A DNA stretch of 47,247 nucleotides from Ectothiorhodospiraceae bacterium WFHF3C12 (GCA_013519935.1 JACDUA010000032.1:1-47247); one strand, 5' to 3'. Shown: positions 1 through 9,257, counted from the first letter of the stretch. The notes: a model not told the origin generated them from the letters alone. A program made the numbers and translations.

Positions 1-523
1 GCTCCGCCAGCAGGCCCATGGCCTCGGCCTGCTTCGCGTTGAACTCCTCGCCGAGCAGCAACAGCTTGGCGGCACGATGGCGGCCGACCAGCTCCGGCAG
101 CAGCACGGAGCTGGCAAATTCCGGCACGACCCCCAGCTTGACGAAGGGCAGGGAGAAGCGGGTGTCCGTCGCGGCCACCACGAAATCGCAGTGCAGCAGC
201 AAGGTGGTGCCAATGCCGACGGCGAAGCCCTGGACCTGGGCGATCATGGGTTTGGGGAAATCCACCACCGCATGGAGAAATGCGTTGGCCGTGGAGTCGC
301 CGTCGCTGGTGGAGCCGAAGTCCTTGAGATCGTTGCCGGCGGTGAAATTGGGTCCGAAACCGCGGAAGCGCAGCGCCCGGATGTCGTCATCGGCCGCCGC
401 CTCCTGCAGGGTCTCGGTCATGGCGCGGTACATCGGCTGAGTCAGAGCGTTGCGCTTGGCCGGCCGGTTGAAGCTGATGGTGGTGACATGCGCTTCCTTC
501 TCCACCGCGATTTCGTCAACCAT
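1..523 (-). CDS. Enoyl-CoA hydratase/isomerase (crotonase family), 3' end outside window
   Basis: Crotonase-fold protein acting on fatty acyl-CoA. The ATG (521-523, minus strand) follows a GGAGAGCT ribosome site and the frame stays open for 174 codons to the window edge, so the C-terminus is missing. Visible signatures are the N-terminal NRPAKRNAL segment, an oxyanion-hole region around GNDLKDF, and the second crotonase block QGFAVGIGTT. In classical hydratases two catalytic Glu occur; here the first position falls in GIGTT, with no Glu, while the second is kept in VVPEFASS. That pattern, and the PExxSS block, resembles delta3,delta2-enoyl-CoA isomerases (ECI/PECI) more than true hydratases, so isomerase is my preferred reading. 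It is divergent from the MaoC gene, with about 150 bp between them that could hold promoters for both. Confidence 0.85.
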   Translation of the reverse strand, partial: MVDEIAVEKEAHVTTISFNRPAKRNALTQPMYRAMTETLQEAAADDDIRALRFRGFGPNFTAGNDLKDFGSTSDGDSTANAFLHAVVDFPKPMIAQVQGFAVGIGTTLLLHCDFVVAATDTRFSLPFVKLGVVPEFASSVLLPELVGRHRAAKLLLLGEEFNAKQAEAMGLLAE

Positions 524-675
524 GGAGCTCTCCTGGATTGGGTGATGCCGACAGCGTACTCATCCCGCACGCGTTACGCGAGCAGGAACAGTGGTTGCTG
601 GGTCAATATTCATGTTGCAATGCCAAACACCAAGGGTGGCGGCGTGAACGCCCGTCCGGATAAGGAGGTGGATGG

Positions 676-1161
676 ATGCACGGCTACTATTTCGAGGAGC
701 TCCGGGAGGGCATGGAGGCCTCCTTAAGCAAGACCATCACCGAGTCCGACGTGGGCCAGTTCGCCGGCATAACGGGGGACTTCAACCCGGTTCACGTCAA
801 CAAGGAATTCGCCCGGCAGACCCGGTTCCAGGACCGCATCGCTCACGGCATGCTCACGGCCGGCATGATCTCGGCGGTGCTCGGCACGCGCCTGCCCGGC
901 CCGGGCGCCATCTATCTCAGTCAGAACCTGCGCTTTCGGGCCCCCGTCTATCTCGGCGACACGGTCACCGCCACGGTGCGCGTGACGGATCTGGACGCCG
1001 GGCGCTCCCGGGTGAGCGTGCATACCGGCTGCTTCGTCGGCGGCCGCTGCGTGCTGGAGGGCGATGCCGTGCTGCTCGTCGATCGGCGGGGCGGCGAGCC
1101 GAACCTGGTGGAGCCGACTTCCCGCGCCGGCACCATGCCGCGTCAAGGCAACACGGAATAG
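676..1161 (+). CDS. phaJ: MaoC-like (R)-specific enoyl-CoA hydratase
   Basis: A 161-residue single hot-dog-fold protein of the MaoC/PhaJ family, which hydrates trans-2-enoyl-CoA to (R)-3-hydroxyacyl-CoA and can link beta-oxidation to polyhydroxyalkanoate or fatty-acid synthesis. The hydratase motif GDFNPVHVN (residues 34-42) carries the catalytic Asp35 and His40, followed by the IAHGMLTAGM helix and the LRFRAPVYLGDTV strand typical of the family. A strong TAAGGAGGTGG ribosome site (661-671) fits the ATG at 676; an overlapping out-of-frame ATG at 672 is not used. fabI follows after 65 bp in the same direction, so the two are probably cotranscribed. The symbol is by similarity; the acyl specificity cannot be read from sequence. 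Confidence 0.88.
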   Translation: MHGYYFEELREGMEASLSKTITESDVGQFAGITGDFNPVHVNKEFARQTRFQDRIAHGMLTAGMISAVLGTRLPGPGAIYLSQNLRFRAPVYLGDTVTATVRVTDLDAGRSRVSVHTGCFVGGRCVLEGDAVLLVDRRGGEPNLVEPTSRAGTMPRQGNTE

Positions 1162-1226
1162 CCCGCGGGGGCGCTGCGCTTCAGAGCGCAGCCTCGCCTG
1201 CGGCCGGATCAGTCAGGAGGTGAACG

Positions 1227-2006
1227 ATGTCGGATGAAAACGCCGGCGCCCTGGCGGGCAAGAAAGGGCTCGTCGTGGGCATCGCCAACGAGAGCAGCAT
1301 CGCCTACGCCTGCGCGCGGGATTTCGCCGCGCAGGGGGCTGCGCTGGCGGTAACCTATCTCAACGACAAGGCCGAGCCCCACGTCCGGCCGCTGGCCGAG
1401 GGCCTGGGGGCGGACATCATCGTGCCCTGCGACGTCCGCGAGCCGGGCCAGCTGGAAGCGGTGTACGAGGCCATCGAGCAGCGCTGGGGGCGGCTTGACT
1501 TCCTGCTCCACGCAATCGCCTTCGCGCCCCGGGAGGACCTGCACGGCCGGGTCGTGGATGCCTCCCGCGAGGGTTTTCTCACGGCAATGGACGTCTCCTG
1601 CCACTCCTTCATCCGTATGGCCCGCCTGGCCGAGCCCTTGATGAGCGAGGGCGGCTGCCTGATGACGGTGAGCTTTTACGGGGCGGAGAAGGTGGTGGCC
1701 AACTACAACCTCATGGGGCCGGTGAAGGCCGCGCTGGAATCCACGGTGAAATATCTTGCCGCCGAGCTCGGCCCGCGGGGCATCCGCGTCCACGCCCTTT
1801 CGCCGGGGCCGCTGAAGACGCGGGCCGCCTCGGGCATCGCCCGCTTCGACGAGCTCATGGAACAGGCGGCGGAACGCGCCCCGCGCCACCAGCTGGCGGA
1901 TATCAGCGACGTGGGCGCCACGGCGGCCTTCCTGGTCGGGGACAGGGCACGAAGCCTGACGGGCAACGTGACCTACGTGGATTGCGGCTATCACATCGTC
2001 GGCTGA
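1227..2006 (+). CDS. fabI: Enoyl-[acyl-carrier-protein] reductase (NADH), FabI
   Basis: A 259-residue short-chain dehydrogenase of the FabI class, which performs the last reduction of the fatty-acid elongation cycle in the cytoplasm and is the triclosan/isoniazid-type target. FabI hallmarks are visible: the nucleotide-binding segment VVGIANESSIA (residues 16-26), HAIAFAPRE, and the catalytic Tyr-x6-Lys in NYNLMGPVK (Tyr160, Lys167). The SPGPLKTRAASGI loop is the substrate-binding loop. An AGGAGGTGAACG ribosome site lies just before ATG 1227. Sitting behind a MaoC hydratase and divergent to an isomerase-like gene, it belongs to a small lipid block. Whether this is the only enoyl-ACP reductase in the genome is unknown. 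Confidence 0.93.
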   Translation: MSDENAGALAGKKGLVVGIANESSIAYACARDFAAQGAALAVTYLNDKAEPHVRPLAEGLGADIIVPCDVREPGQLEAVYEAIEQRWGRLDFLLHAIAFAPREDLHGRVVDASREGFLTAMDVSCHSFIRMARLAEPLMSEGGCLMTVSFYGAEKVVANYNLMGPVKAALESTVKYLAAELGPRGIRVHALSPGPLKTRAASGIARFDELMEQAAERAPRHQLADISDVGATAAFLVGDRARSLTGNVTYVDCGYHIVG

Positions 2007-2040
2007 TGCGCGGCCGGCCCCGCGTCGGCCGCGCATCAGC
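2002..2040 (+). terminator. Perfect 15-bp inverted repeat over the fabI stop codon
   Basis: Arms at 2002-2016 and 2026-2040 are exact reverse complements of 15 bases with a 9-base loop. The left arm contains the TGA stop of fabI. There is no following T-run, so it is not a classical intrinsic terminator; it may be an mRNA 3'-end stabiliser or a palindromic repeat. A second smaller perfect hairpin (7-bp arms, 3-base loop) occurs at 2104-2120. The rest of the gap to 2247 shows nothing else recognisable. Confidence 0.55.
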
Positions 2041-2247
2041 AGGTGTTGGCTGGGCGTAGCCGAGTGCCTGCAAGGCGCCAGCGGTGCCCCGACTCCCGTA
2101 GAAGCCCGGCAACGCCGGGCGAAGGCATCGCCGCGACCCCAAAACCGGCCCGGCATAAGCTAACGCTGCCGCGTTATTTCCCCATCCTGTGCCGTCTGGG
2201 TAGACTGCCCGCACTTTCGCCGCCCGGTCGGAATATTAAGGAATGCG

Positions 2248-4038
2248 ATGCACTGGGAAACATGGCTGACCCTGCTGGTCGTCGTTGGCGTGTTCGTCGG
2301 CCTAGTCCGCAACATGGCCACGCCGGCTGCGCTGATGTTTCTGGCACTGGCGGTGCTGCTGACCGCCGGCGCGGTCACCGGCACCGACCGGCTGGTCACG
2401 TCCACGGAGGCGGTCGCCGGCTTCGGCAACACCGGGCTGGTGACCGTGGGGCTGTTGTTCGTGGTGGTCGCCGGGCTGGTGCACACCGGTGCGGTGACCA
2501 TGATCACCGAGCCCATCATCGGCCGGCCGCGGCGCCTGACCACGGCCCAGAGCCGACTGCTGCTGCCCGTCTCGGCGCTGAGCGCCTTCCTGAACAACAC
2601 GCCCATCGTCGCCATGTTCCTGCCGGTGGTGGACGATCTCGCCAAGCGCAGCCGGCTGCCGGCCTCGCGGCTTTTCCTGCCGCTGTCCTACGCCTCCATC
2701 CTCGGTGGCATGTGCACCCTCATCGGTACCAGCACCAATCTGGTGGTCAACGGCATGCTCACCGAGCAGGCCCGGCTGCCCGGCCTGGCCCTGTTCGATC
2801 TGGCCTGGGTGGGCGTGCCCATCGCCATCGTCGGCCTGGCCTATATCCTGCTGACCAGCGGCCGGCTGCTACCGGATACGGACAGCTCCGTCAGCGTTGA
2901 CGAGGACCCGCGCCGCTACACGGCGGAGGTCGTGGTGGAGCCGGGCGGGCCGCTGGTGGGCAAGCGGGTGGAGTCCGCCGGTCTGCGTCACCTGCCGGGC
3001 CTGTTCCTGGCCGAGATCGAGCGCGACGGCGAGGTGCTGCCCGCCGTCTCGCCCACCGAGCGGCTGCAGTCCGACGACCGGCTGGTCTTCGTCGGTGTGG
3101 TGGAATCGGTAGTGGATCTCTACCGCATACGCGGCCTCAAGCCGGCCAGCGACCAGGTCCACAAGCTGCGCGAGCCCCGCGAGGAACGGTGCATGGTGGA
3201 AGCGGTGGTCTCGGACCGCTGCCCGCTGGTGGGCAAGAGCATCCGCGAGGGGCGCTTCCGTACGGAATACAACGCCGCGGTCATGGCGGTGGCCCGTGGC
3301 GGGCGCCGGCTGCGGGGCAAGATCGGCGACATCGTGCTGCAGCCGGGCGACACGCTACTGCTGGAGACCCATCCCAACTTCCTCGACATCCAGCGCAATG
3401 CCCGGGACTTCTTCCTGGTCAGCGGCATCGAGGATTCCACGCCGCGCCGCCACGAGCGGGCCTGGGTTTCCCTCGGCATCCTCGCGGGCATGGTGGCGCT
3501 GGCGGCGACTGGCGTGTTGTCCATGCTCAACGCCGCCCTGCTGGCGGCCTGCGGCATGATTCTCGGCCGCTGTGCGACACTCAGCGAGGCCAAGCGCCAG
3601 GTCGACTGGAACGTGCTGATGGTCATTGGCGCGGCGCTGGGCGTGGGCCAGGCCATGGCCAACAGCGGCGCCGGGGCGCTGGTGGCCAGCGGCCTCATCG
3701 AGCTGGCGGGCGGTCATCCCTGGCTGGTGTTGGCCGCGGTGTTCGTCGTCACCACCGTGTTCACCGAGCTCATCACCAACAACGCGGCGGCGGTCATCGT
3801 CTTCCCCATCGCCGTCTCGGCCGCGGAACGGCTGGGGGCGGACCCGACCGCCTTCGTCATCACCCTGATGATCGCCGCTTCGGCGAGCTTCTCCAGCCCG
3901 CTGGGCTACCAGACCAACCTCATGGTGTTCGGCCCCGGTGGCTACCAGGCGACGGACTACCTGCGATTCGGCATTCCGCTGAACATCATCGCCGGCGTCA
4001 TCACGGTGCTGCTTGCGCCTCTCGTCTGGCCTTTCTAG
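2248..4038 (+). CDS. SLC13/DASS-family permease with two central RCK_C (TrkA_C) domains
   Basis: A 596-residue inner-membrane transporter of the divalent anion:Na+ symporter (SLC13/ArsB-like) superfamily. The N-terminal membrane half (about 1-210) carries [15 protein letters not shown] and the [10 protein letters not shown] hairpin; the C-terminal half (about 405-596) repeats it with [14 protein letters not shown] and [11 protein letters not shown]. Between them are two tandem TrkA_C/RCK_C-like soluble domains (about 225-295 and 315-395, each starting around GGPLVGK or CPLVGKSI and ending near GD.L). Bacterial and algal proteins of this layout transport sulfate or dicarboxylates, but the substrate cannot be assigned here. 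Start at 2248 is supported by AAGGA five bases upstream. It stands alone, 240 bp after fabI. Confidence 0.88.
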   Translation: MHWETWLTLLVVVGVFVGLVRNMATPAALMFLALAVLLTAGAVTGTDRLVTSTEAVAGFGNTGLVTVGLLFVVVAGLVHTGAVTMITEPIIGRPRRLTTAQSRLLLPVSALSAFLNNTPIVAMFLPVVDDLAKRSRLPASRLFLPLSYASILGGMCTLIGTSTNLVVNGMLTEQARLPGLALFDLAWVGVPIAIVGLAYILLTSGRLLPDTDSSVSVDEDPRRYTAEVVVEPGGPLVGKRVESAGLRHLPGLFLAEIERDGEVLPAVSPTERLQSDDRLVFVGVVESVVDLYRIRGLKPASDQVHKLREPREERCMVEAVVSDRCPLVGKSIREGRFRTEYNAAVMAVARGGRRLRGKIGDIVLQPGDTLLLETHPNFLDIQRNARDFFLVSGIEDSTPRRHERAWVSLGILAGMVALAATGVLSMLNAALLAACGMILGRCATLSEAKRQVDWNVLMVIGAALGVGQAMANSGAGALVASGLIELAGGHPWLVLAAVFVVTTVFTELITNNAAAVIVFPIAVSAAERLGADPTAFVITLMIAASASFSSPLGYQTNLMVFGPGGYQATDYLRFGIPLNIIAGVITVLLAPLVWPF

Positions 4039-4228
4039 CCGCTAGCAACACTGCTTCGCCTGCCTGACTGATGTGTCCGGATGTGAGCCCTGTCGCGAAC
4101 TCAAGGGATCCAGGTGGTAATATGAAGCCCGGGTCAGGAGGTTGGCCGGAATCATTGAAAGTCTTCGCCGCGCGTTCGCGATCAGGGATCCGGGAGGTCG
4201 ACGCGCGGTGTCAGGGGAAGCATCTGCT

Positions 4229-5296
4229 ATGGCCTGTTCCGCGTGCGAAATCGTCCCACGCACGGATTTCGAAGATGGGCGGCTGCTGGTGGCGCCGGCC
4301 ATCGGCCACACGCTGTCCACCGTCATCGGCTTTGTCGAGGAGCAGGGGTTCGCCTACGAACGGCCGGCCGACGGCCTGGTGGCGGTTGACCTCGCGCCGG
4401 GCCGCGCCGAGCAGTTGGCCGAGGGTCTCGCGGCCCGCATGAGCGGTCCCGAGCAGGCCGATTGCCGCGTGGCCCACCTGGCGCCGAACGAGTCGTTTCA
4501 CGTCGGTCACATGAGCAAGATCCAGCCCTTCGAGGTATTCGCCTCACGCATCGGTGGCTCCTGGCTGGCGGACATGATCGACGAAAATCGCCTGACGGCC
4601 CACTTCCATCCTATCGTCCACGCCAGGGAGCCGGAGCGGATCTTCGCCTACGAAAGCCTCGTCCGCGGCCTCGGCACGGACGGCCGGCTGGTCTCCCCGG
4701 GCGAGATGTTTTCGGCCGCGCGCAGCGCCCAGCTGATGTTCCATCTGGACCGCGCCGCACGGCTGGCGGCCATCGATGAATCCAGCCGCTGGGGAATCGA
4801 GCAGCCGTTGTTCATCAACTTCAACCCCACCGCCATCTACGACCCGGCCTTCTGCCTGCGCACCACGATCGCCGCGGCCGGGGAGTCCGGCCGGTCGCCG
4901 GATCAGTTCGTCTTCGAGGTGGTGGAGAGCGACGACGTGGGCGATCCGGACCACCTGCTACGCATCCTGCAGGTTTACCGCCAGGCGGGCTTCCGCGTGG
5001 CCCTGGACGACCTGGGCGCCGGCTACGGTTCCCTGAACCTGCTGCACCGGCTGAAACCCGACTTCGTGAAGTTCGATCGCGAGCTCATCGACCACATCGA
5101 CCGGGAATCGGACAAGCAGAGCATCGTCAACGCCATCGTGAACATGGCCCGCGAGCTCGGCTGCCAGACCGTCGCCGAGGGTATCGAGCGCCCCGAGGAA
5201 TGGCAGTGGCTGGCCGAGAACGGCGCCGATTACCTCCAGGGCTTCTACTTCGCCAAGCCGGGTAACCCGCCACCGCCGTCCGTGCCGGGCGGATAA
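4229..5296 (+). CDS. EAL-domain cyclic-di-GMP phosphodiesterase
   Basis: A 355-residue cytoplasmic protein: about 95 N-terminal residues of no recognised family, then an EAL domain (about 105-350). Catalytic signatures of an active c-di-GMP phosphodiesterase are present: ESL in place of EAL (residues 142-144), FINFNP, FEVVES, DDLGAGYGSL, VKFDREL, VAEGIE and LQGFYFAKP. I chose ATG 4229 because AGGGGAA lies nine bases upstream; the frame is open further back to a TTG at 4142, but that codon directly abuts its would-be ribosome site. No membrane segment or sensor domain is recognised, so the input signal is unknown. It stands apart from its neighbours. Confidence 0.87.
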   Translation: MACSACEIVPRTDFEDGRLLVAPAIGHTLSTVIGFVEEQGFAYERPADGLVAVDLAPGRAEQLAEGLAARMSGPEQADCRVAHLAPNESFHVGHMSKIQPFEVFASRIGGSWLADMIDENRLTAHFHPIVHAREPERIFAYESLVRGLGTDGRLVSPGEMFSAARSAQLMFHLDRAARLAAIDESSRWGIEQPLFINFNPTAIYDPAFCLRTTIAAAGESGRSPDQFVFEVVESDDVGDPDHLLRILQVYRQAGFRVALDDLGAGYGSLNLLHRLKPDFVKFDRELIDHIDRESDKQSIVNAIVNMARELGCQTVAEGIERPEEWQWLAENGADYLQGFYFAKPGNPPPPSVPGG

Positions 5297-5337
5297 CCTC
5301 CTCCCGCCGCGGCCGACTCCATCCGGCACCTAAGCAG

Positions 5338-5492
5338 TGTGGGAGCGGCGTCGCCGCCGCGCAGTCTCCTGCCCGTGGCAGGCGCGTCCCCGCGACCGAT
5401 TAACGGAGATTCGTTGTCAGTGGGCGGCGCTTTTCGCCGCCCACCCTATGGTGGCCGCCGAGGCGTAGGAGCGGCCCATGGCCGCGAACGAC
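5338..5492. repeat. Cluster of REP-like palindromes
   Basis: The gap between the EAL gene and glyoxalase holds three palindromic units and no gene. A GTGGGAGCGGCG..CGCC unit starts near 5340. A perfect hairpin with 10-bp arms (5420-5429 and 5435-5444) and a CTTTT loop follows. A GTAGGAGCGGCCCATGGCCGCG unit lies near 5466-5487. The GTAGGAGCGG core resembles REP elements of gammaproteobacteria such as Pseudomonas, an assignment from memory. No T-run follows the hairpin. Confidence 0.55.
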
Positions 5493-5552
5493 GGCCGAAG
5501 ACGAGCCGCTCTCGCCAAGCAGTTTAGGGGTACGGGGACTTCGCAGCGCGGC

Positions 5553-5993
5553 CTACCAGGTGCCGATATTTTCCATGCTGGCCCAGGGTTCGCGGGCGGG
5601 CAGCGGCTCGCCGCTTTGCAGCAGCTCTATGGAAATGCCGTCCGGTGAGCGCACGAAGGCCATGCGCCCGTCGCGTGGCGGGCGGTTGATGGTGACGCCG
5701 CCGTCCATCAGTCGCTGGCAGATCTCGTAGATGTCCTCGACGCGGAACGCCAGGTGGCCGAAGTTGCGCCCGCCGGTGTACTCCTCTGGATCCCAGTTCC
5801 AGGTGAGCTCCATCATCGGCGCGCGGTCCCGCTCGGCGCGCTCCGCGTCGTCGGGTGCGGCCAGGAAGATCAGCGTGAAGCGGCCGGCCTCCACGTCCTT
5901 GCGGCTTATCTGCACCAGGCCGAGCTTGTTGCAATAGAAGTCCAGCGAGGCGTCGATGTCGCTGATGCGGACCATGGTGTGAAGGTATTGCAT
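5553..5993 (-). CDS. gloA: Lactoylglutathione lyase (glyoxalase I)
   Basis: A 146-residue VOC-superfamily enzyme converting the methylglyoxal-glutathione hemithioacetal to S-lactoylglutathione. It keeps the family's N-terminal YLHTMVRI block and all four metal ligands of the Ni-type enzyme: His5, Glu62 (MELTWNW), His80 (NFGHLAFRV) and Glu123 (SIELLQ). The ATG at 5991-5993 aligns with the usual start; the frame extends ten codons upstream to a TTG, which is less likely. It is followed by the REP-like cluster and stands alone on the minus strand, downstream of the subtilase gene with 208 bp between them. Confidence 0.92.
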   Translation of the reverse strand: MQYLHTMVRISDIDASLDFYCNKLGLVQISRKDVEAGRFTLIFLAAPDDAERAERDRAPMMELTWNWDPEEYTGGRNFGHLAFRVEDIYEICQRLMDGGVTINRPPRDGRMAFVRSPDGISIELLQSGEPLPAREPWASMENIGTW

Positions 5994-6141
5994 GGTGGGT
6001 GTTCCGTCCTGAAGAGGTATCAACGATACAGGGTATCTACCCGCCGGGGTCGGCTAAGCCCTGTGGGCAGCCGTCCCGGGCGATGGGCTCAAAGCGAGGA
6101 CGGAGGGCCAGTTCCAGGGATCCCGTACTCGTAAACCGCGT

Positions 6142-6181
6142 CCTCCGGCGCGGCGCTCGACTCTCAGCACCGCGCCGGAGG
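6142..6181 (-). terminator. Perfect 12-bp inverted repeat after the subtilase gene
   Basis: Arms at 6142-6153 and 6170-6181 (CCTCCGGCGCGG and its complement) are separated by 16 bases and lie 20 bases beyond the subtilase stop. No T-run on either side; probably a transcript-end hairpin for the minus-strand gene. Confidence 0.5.
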
Positions 6182-6201
6182 CAGGGGATCAGCCGTCGCG
6201 C

Positions 6202-9165
6202 TTACTCGCTCTGTTCTCCCAGTCTGGCCGAGCGGGGCGCCGGCGTCACGTGGGCGTCGCCGCTGGGGTCGCGGGAATAGGCATCGTTCTGCGCCGTGCT
6301 GCTGAGGTTCAGCCGGAACTGGGTGCTGAACTGCAGCCCGGTTCGGTCACCGGTGTCGTCGTTCACGTTGATGGCCGTGAGCTCGCTGACGCTGGGATAG
6401 GCGCCGCAGGCCTCGCCGGCATCGCAGATCAGCCGGTCGTTGTCCATGTCAGTGCCGGAGAGCACCAGGTAGCTGCCGGCCGGTACGCCGGTGATGCTGA
6501 AGTCGTAGGTGCCGTTGTTCACGTCGGCGTCGACCTGGCCCGCCGTGAAGCCGGTCACCGTATCAACGATGATGATGTACTGATGGCCGGCGTCGGCGAC
6601 ATCGGCCACGCTGCCGACGCGCATCTCCACGGGCACCTGGGTCTCGCCGCCGTTGTCTGAGGTCACGGTGATTGTGGCGGTGTAGCGGCCGTCCCCGGGG
6701 GGTTCCCGGTTCACGCTGGCGTTGTACTCGCCCGTGCCGTTGGCTTCCGTGCTGGTGGCGGAGACGGTAAGCCAGGACTCGCCGGACGTGGTCACATTGA
6801 CGTTGTCCAGCAGGCCATCGTCGCCAGTGGCATTTCCGACCGTGAAGCTCAGGCTGGTGGTCGAGTTGCCGAAATCCAGGCGCGTCGGGGAGACCTCCAC
6901 CAGCGGCGAAAGCTGCCCGTCGGCGGCCCAATCCACGGCCTTGGCGGCGTTGATCAGGCCGTAGCCATATTCGTCATTACGCTCCGTAGGACCGTCCGGT
7001 GGGTTTCCGGTCAATCCGAGGTCCGTGGTCAGGCTTCCCTGGGCCAGCGCCGCCTCGAACATACCCGGGGTCAGCGCATTGTTCACCGACTTCATCAGCG
7101 CCGCCACGCCGGCCACATGGGGGCTCGCCATGGAGGTGCCGTTCTCGAAGTTGTAACCGGTCACCGGCGATCCGGTGGAATCGTTTACCGCGGTGCTGAG
7201 AATGCCGTCCAGGTAGGGATCCCCGTCGACATTCGCTGAAAGGTCGCCGCCCGGCGCGGCGATCTGCACAGAGTCCCCGTAGCTGGAATAGGGGGCCAGC
7301 TCGTTGTTCTGGTCCGTGGCGCTAACGGAGACGACCGCGTCGTAGGAAGCCGGGCAGTTGGGCGTGTCGTCGCCGGCGTTGCCCGCGGCGGCGATCAGCA
7401 GCACGTCGTCGGCGGTGTCGGGGGTCCCGTCCGGGCCGTTGCGGACGGCCTCGAACTCGCTGCCGAAATCCGTGGAGCCGCAGGGTCCGCCCAGGCTCAT
7501 GTTGATGACCTGAGCCCGGTCGGCGACGGGTAAAATGATGCCCGCGTCGTTGGCCATGCCGGCGGCGTAGCGCAGGCCCTGGAGGATGTCATAGGTCGTG
7601 CCGCCGCCCTGACCCAGCACGCGAATGGGCATGAGCCCGGCGTTCCAGGCCACGCCGGCGACGCCGGTGCCGTTGTTGCTGGCCGCCGCCACGGTGCCCG
7701 CCACGTGGGTGCCGTGAAAGCTGCTGCTGCCGTCCGGCAGGGCCTGGTCGCCGGGATCGGTCGGGTCGGCGTCAATGCCGTCGCCGTCCAGCGAGCGGCT
7801 GGTGTCGCTGATGAAATCGTACCCGTTACCCGTGAGCTGACCGGACAGGTCGGGGTGGTCGAAGATGCCGGTGTCCACGACGGCCACGACGACGCCGCTG
7901 CCCTGGGTCTCTTCCCAGGCCTGCGGCAGGCTGATCTGCGGGTAATGCCATTGATACTGGTAGTACTCGTCGTTCGGCACCAGCTGCGGCTGATAGATGT
8001 AGTTGGGCGACACCGCCGCGACGTCGTCGCGCGCGCTGAGCTTCTTGACCAGTTGCAGTGTCGCCAGCTTGTGGCGCGCTTTCGCGCTCGTGCCGAAACC
8101 GCGCGCCGTGGCGCCGGGCTGTTGATCGATGCCGAGCGCATCGAAAGCGAGCTGGGTTTGCAGGTGATCGCCCATGGACAGCAGCATGGGCCGGCCCAGG
8201 TCGCCCGCCTTGTGCTGAAGGCCCATCTGGCTCGCCATGGCGCTGGCCGTGCCCGCGGCAGCGAGGCTGCGGGCGCCGTCCCTGAAGCGCACGAGGACTT
8301 CACCCGGCACGAATTCATCAGTGACGTCCAGCGTCCCCGAAACGCTGAGCCCTCCATTGGCCACACCGAGCACATAGTTGGAATCGCCGGCGTAGGCATC
8401 GACGACGACGAAGTAATCCCCGTCATTGGGGACGGAGAAGCTCTCCACCGCGGAGGACGAACTGGTCGAACTGGCAACGGGGCTACCGCCCGGGTTGCCT
8501 ACCTCATAGAGATAGATGTCGAGGTCGGTAGTGCCCGGGCTGCTGGCGCTGTAATCGGCGATGGAGAGAGTGACGTTGTCCCCGGACGAGAGCGTTACCT
8601 CGAAGCTGTCGAATCGATCGCTATTCCGGGACGCATAGCCACCGATGGTAACCGGTGCGGAGACGGCCTGGGCCGTGCTTGCCGAGTCGTTGTCCGCGGT
8701 GGGCGCGGCCGGATCAGCGGTGTCGCTGTCAGCGGCGGTTCCGGTGGGCACCGTGACCGTGCCCGAGACCTCATAGCTCGGGTCCAGGCCGATCCGGATG
8801 GTCTCGGTGGTCGTGCTGCTTCCGCCGCTGTCGTCGGTGACCTCCAGCGTAGCCGAGTAAGAGCCGCTGCTGTCGTACTCCGTGATCCCGACCGGGCCGG
8901 AGGCCGTCGCGCCGTTGCCGAAGTCCCAGCTGTAGCCGACCACGGTGCCGTCACTATCGGACGAGCGCTCGGCGGTGAATTGCACGGCGGTGGGCGGGCC
9001 GCCCGCGCTTACCGTGTAATCGAAGGCCGCCGTCGGCGCCTGGTTCGTGTCCCCGCCGTCATCGCCGCCTCCACCGCCGCCGCCACAGGCGACCTGGCCC
9101 AGTGCGACCAAGAAAGTGGCGCAGAGCGTACTGCGCCGCGGCTGGCAAGCGGTGCGCGTCAGCAT
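6202..9165 (-). CDS. Secreted S8 (subtilisin-like) serine protease with PKD and pre-peptidase domains
   Basis: A 987-residue exported protease. N-terminal signal-like segment ending at Cys27, followed by a Gly7 run and acidic linker as in surface lipoproteins; the lipobox (GQVAC) is imperfect because Gln sits at -3. Domains: PKD (about 41-127, with WDFGNG), a PPC-type pre-peptidase beta-sandwich (about 155-270), a propeptide-like region (about 285-395, starting VPGEVLVRFRDG), the S8 domain (about 400-725) and a C-terminal beta-rich region (730-960). The catalytic triad is intact: Asp431 (VVDTGIFDHPDL), His484 (FHGTHVAG) and Ser678 (NGTSMASPHVAG), with oxyanion Asn596 (AAAGNAG). It is very acidic, fitting a saline environment. 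AAGGGA precedes ATG 9165. No dedicated secretion genes are adjacent. Confidence 0.92.
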   Translation of the reverse strand: MLTRTACQPRRSTLCATFLVALGQVACGGGGGGGDDGGDTNQAPTAAFDYTVSAGGPPTAVQFTAERSSDSDGTVVGYSWDFGNGATASGPVGITEYDSSGSYSATLEVTDDSGGSSTTTETIRIGLDPSYEVSGTVTVPTGTAADSDTADPAAPTADNDSASTAQAVSAPVTIGGYASRNSDRFDSFEVTLSSGDNVTLSIADYSASSPGTTDLDIYLYEVGNPGGSPVASSTSSSSAVESFSVPNDGDYFVVVDAYAGDSNYVLGVANGGLSVSGTLDVTDEFVPGEVLVRFRDGARSLAAAGTASAMASQMGLQHKAGDLGRPMLLSMGDHLQTQLAFDALGIDQQPGATARGFGTSAKARHKLATLQLVKKLSARDDVAAVSPNYIYQPQLVPNDEYYQYQWHYPQISLPQAWEETQGSGVVVAVVDTGIFDHPDLSGQLTGNGYDFISDTSRSLDGDGIDADPTDPGDQALPDGSSSFHGTHVAGTVAAASNNGTGVAGVAWNAGLMPIRVLGQGGGTTYDILQGLRYAAGMANDAGIILPVADRAQVINMSLGGPCGSTDFGSEFEAVRNGPDGTPDTADDVLLIAAAGNAGDDTPNCPASYDAVVSVSATDQNNELAPYSSYGDSVQIAAPGGDLSANVDGDPYLDGILSTAVNDSTGSPVTGYNFENGTSMASPHVAGVAALMKSVNNALTPGMFEAALAQGSLTTDLGLTGNPPDGPTERNDEYGYGLINAAKAVDWAADGQLSPLVEVSPTRLDFGNSTTSLSFTVGNATGDDGLLDNVNVTTSGESWLTVSATSTEANGTGEYNASVNREPPGDGRYTATITVTSDNGGETQVPVEMRVGSVADVADAGHQYIIIVDTVTGFTAGQVDADVNNGTYDFSITGVPAGSYLVLSGTDMDNDRLICDAGEACGAYPSVSELTAINVNDDTGDRTGLQFSTQFRLNLSSTAQNDAYSRDPSGDAHVTPAPRSARLGEQSE

Positions 9166-9257
9166 GTTGTTCCCTTCGACTGGTTTCGGACCGGGGCTTA
9201 TTGCTTTGCCTCAACCATACACAAAGGTGTCCTGAGCGTCATGGGGCGCCTTGTCTT

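Noticed and set aside
2043-2900. Plus-strand frame overlapping the SLC13 permease start
   Set aside because: Arg/His/Gly-rich, out of frame with a clear membrane transporter.
4142-4228. TTG start giving a longer EAL protein
   Set aside because: The ribosome-like AGGAGG directly abuts the TTG; ATG 4229 has a properly spaced site.
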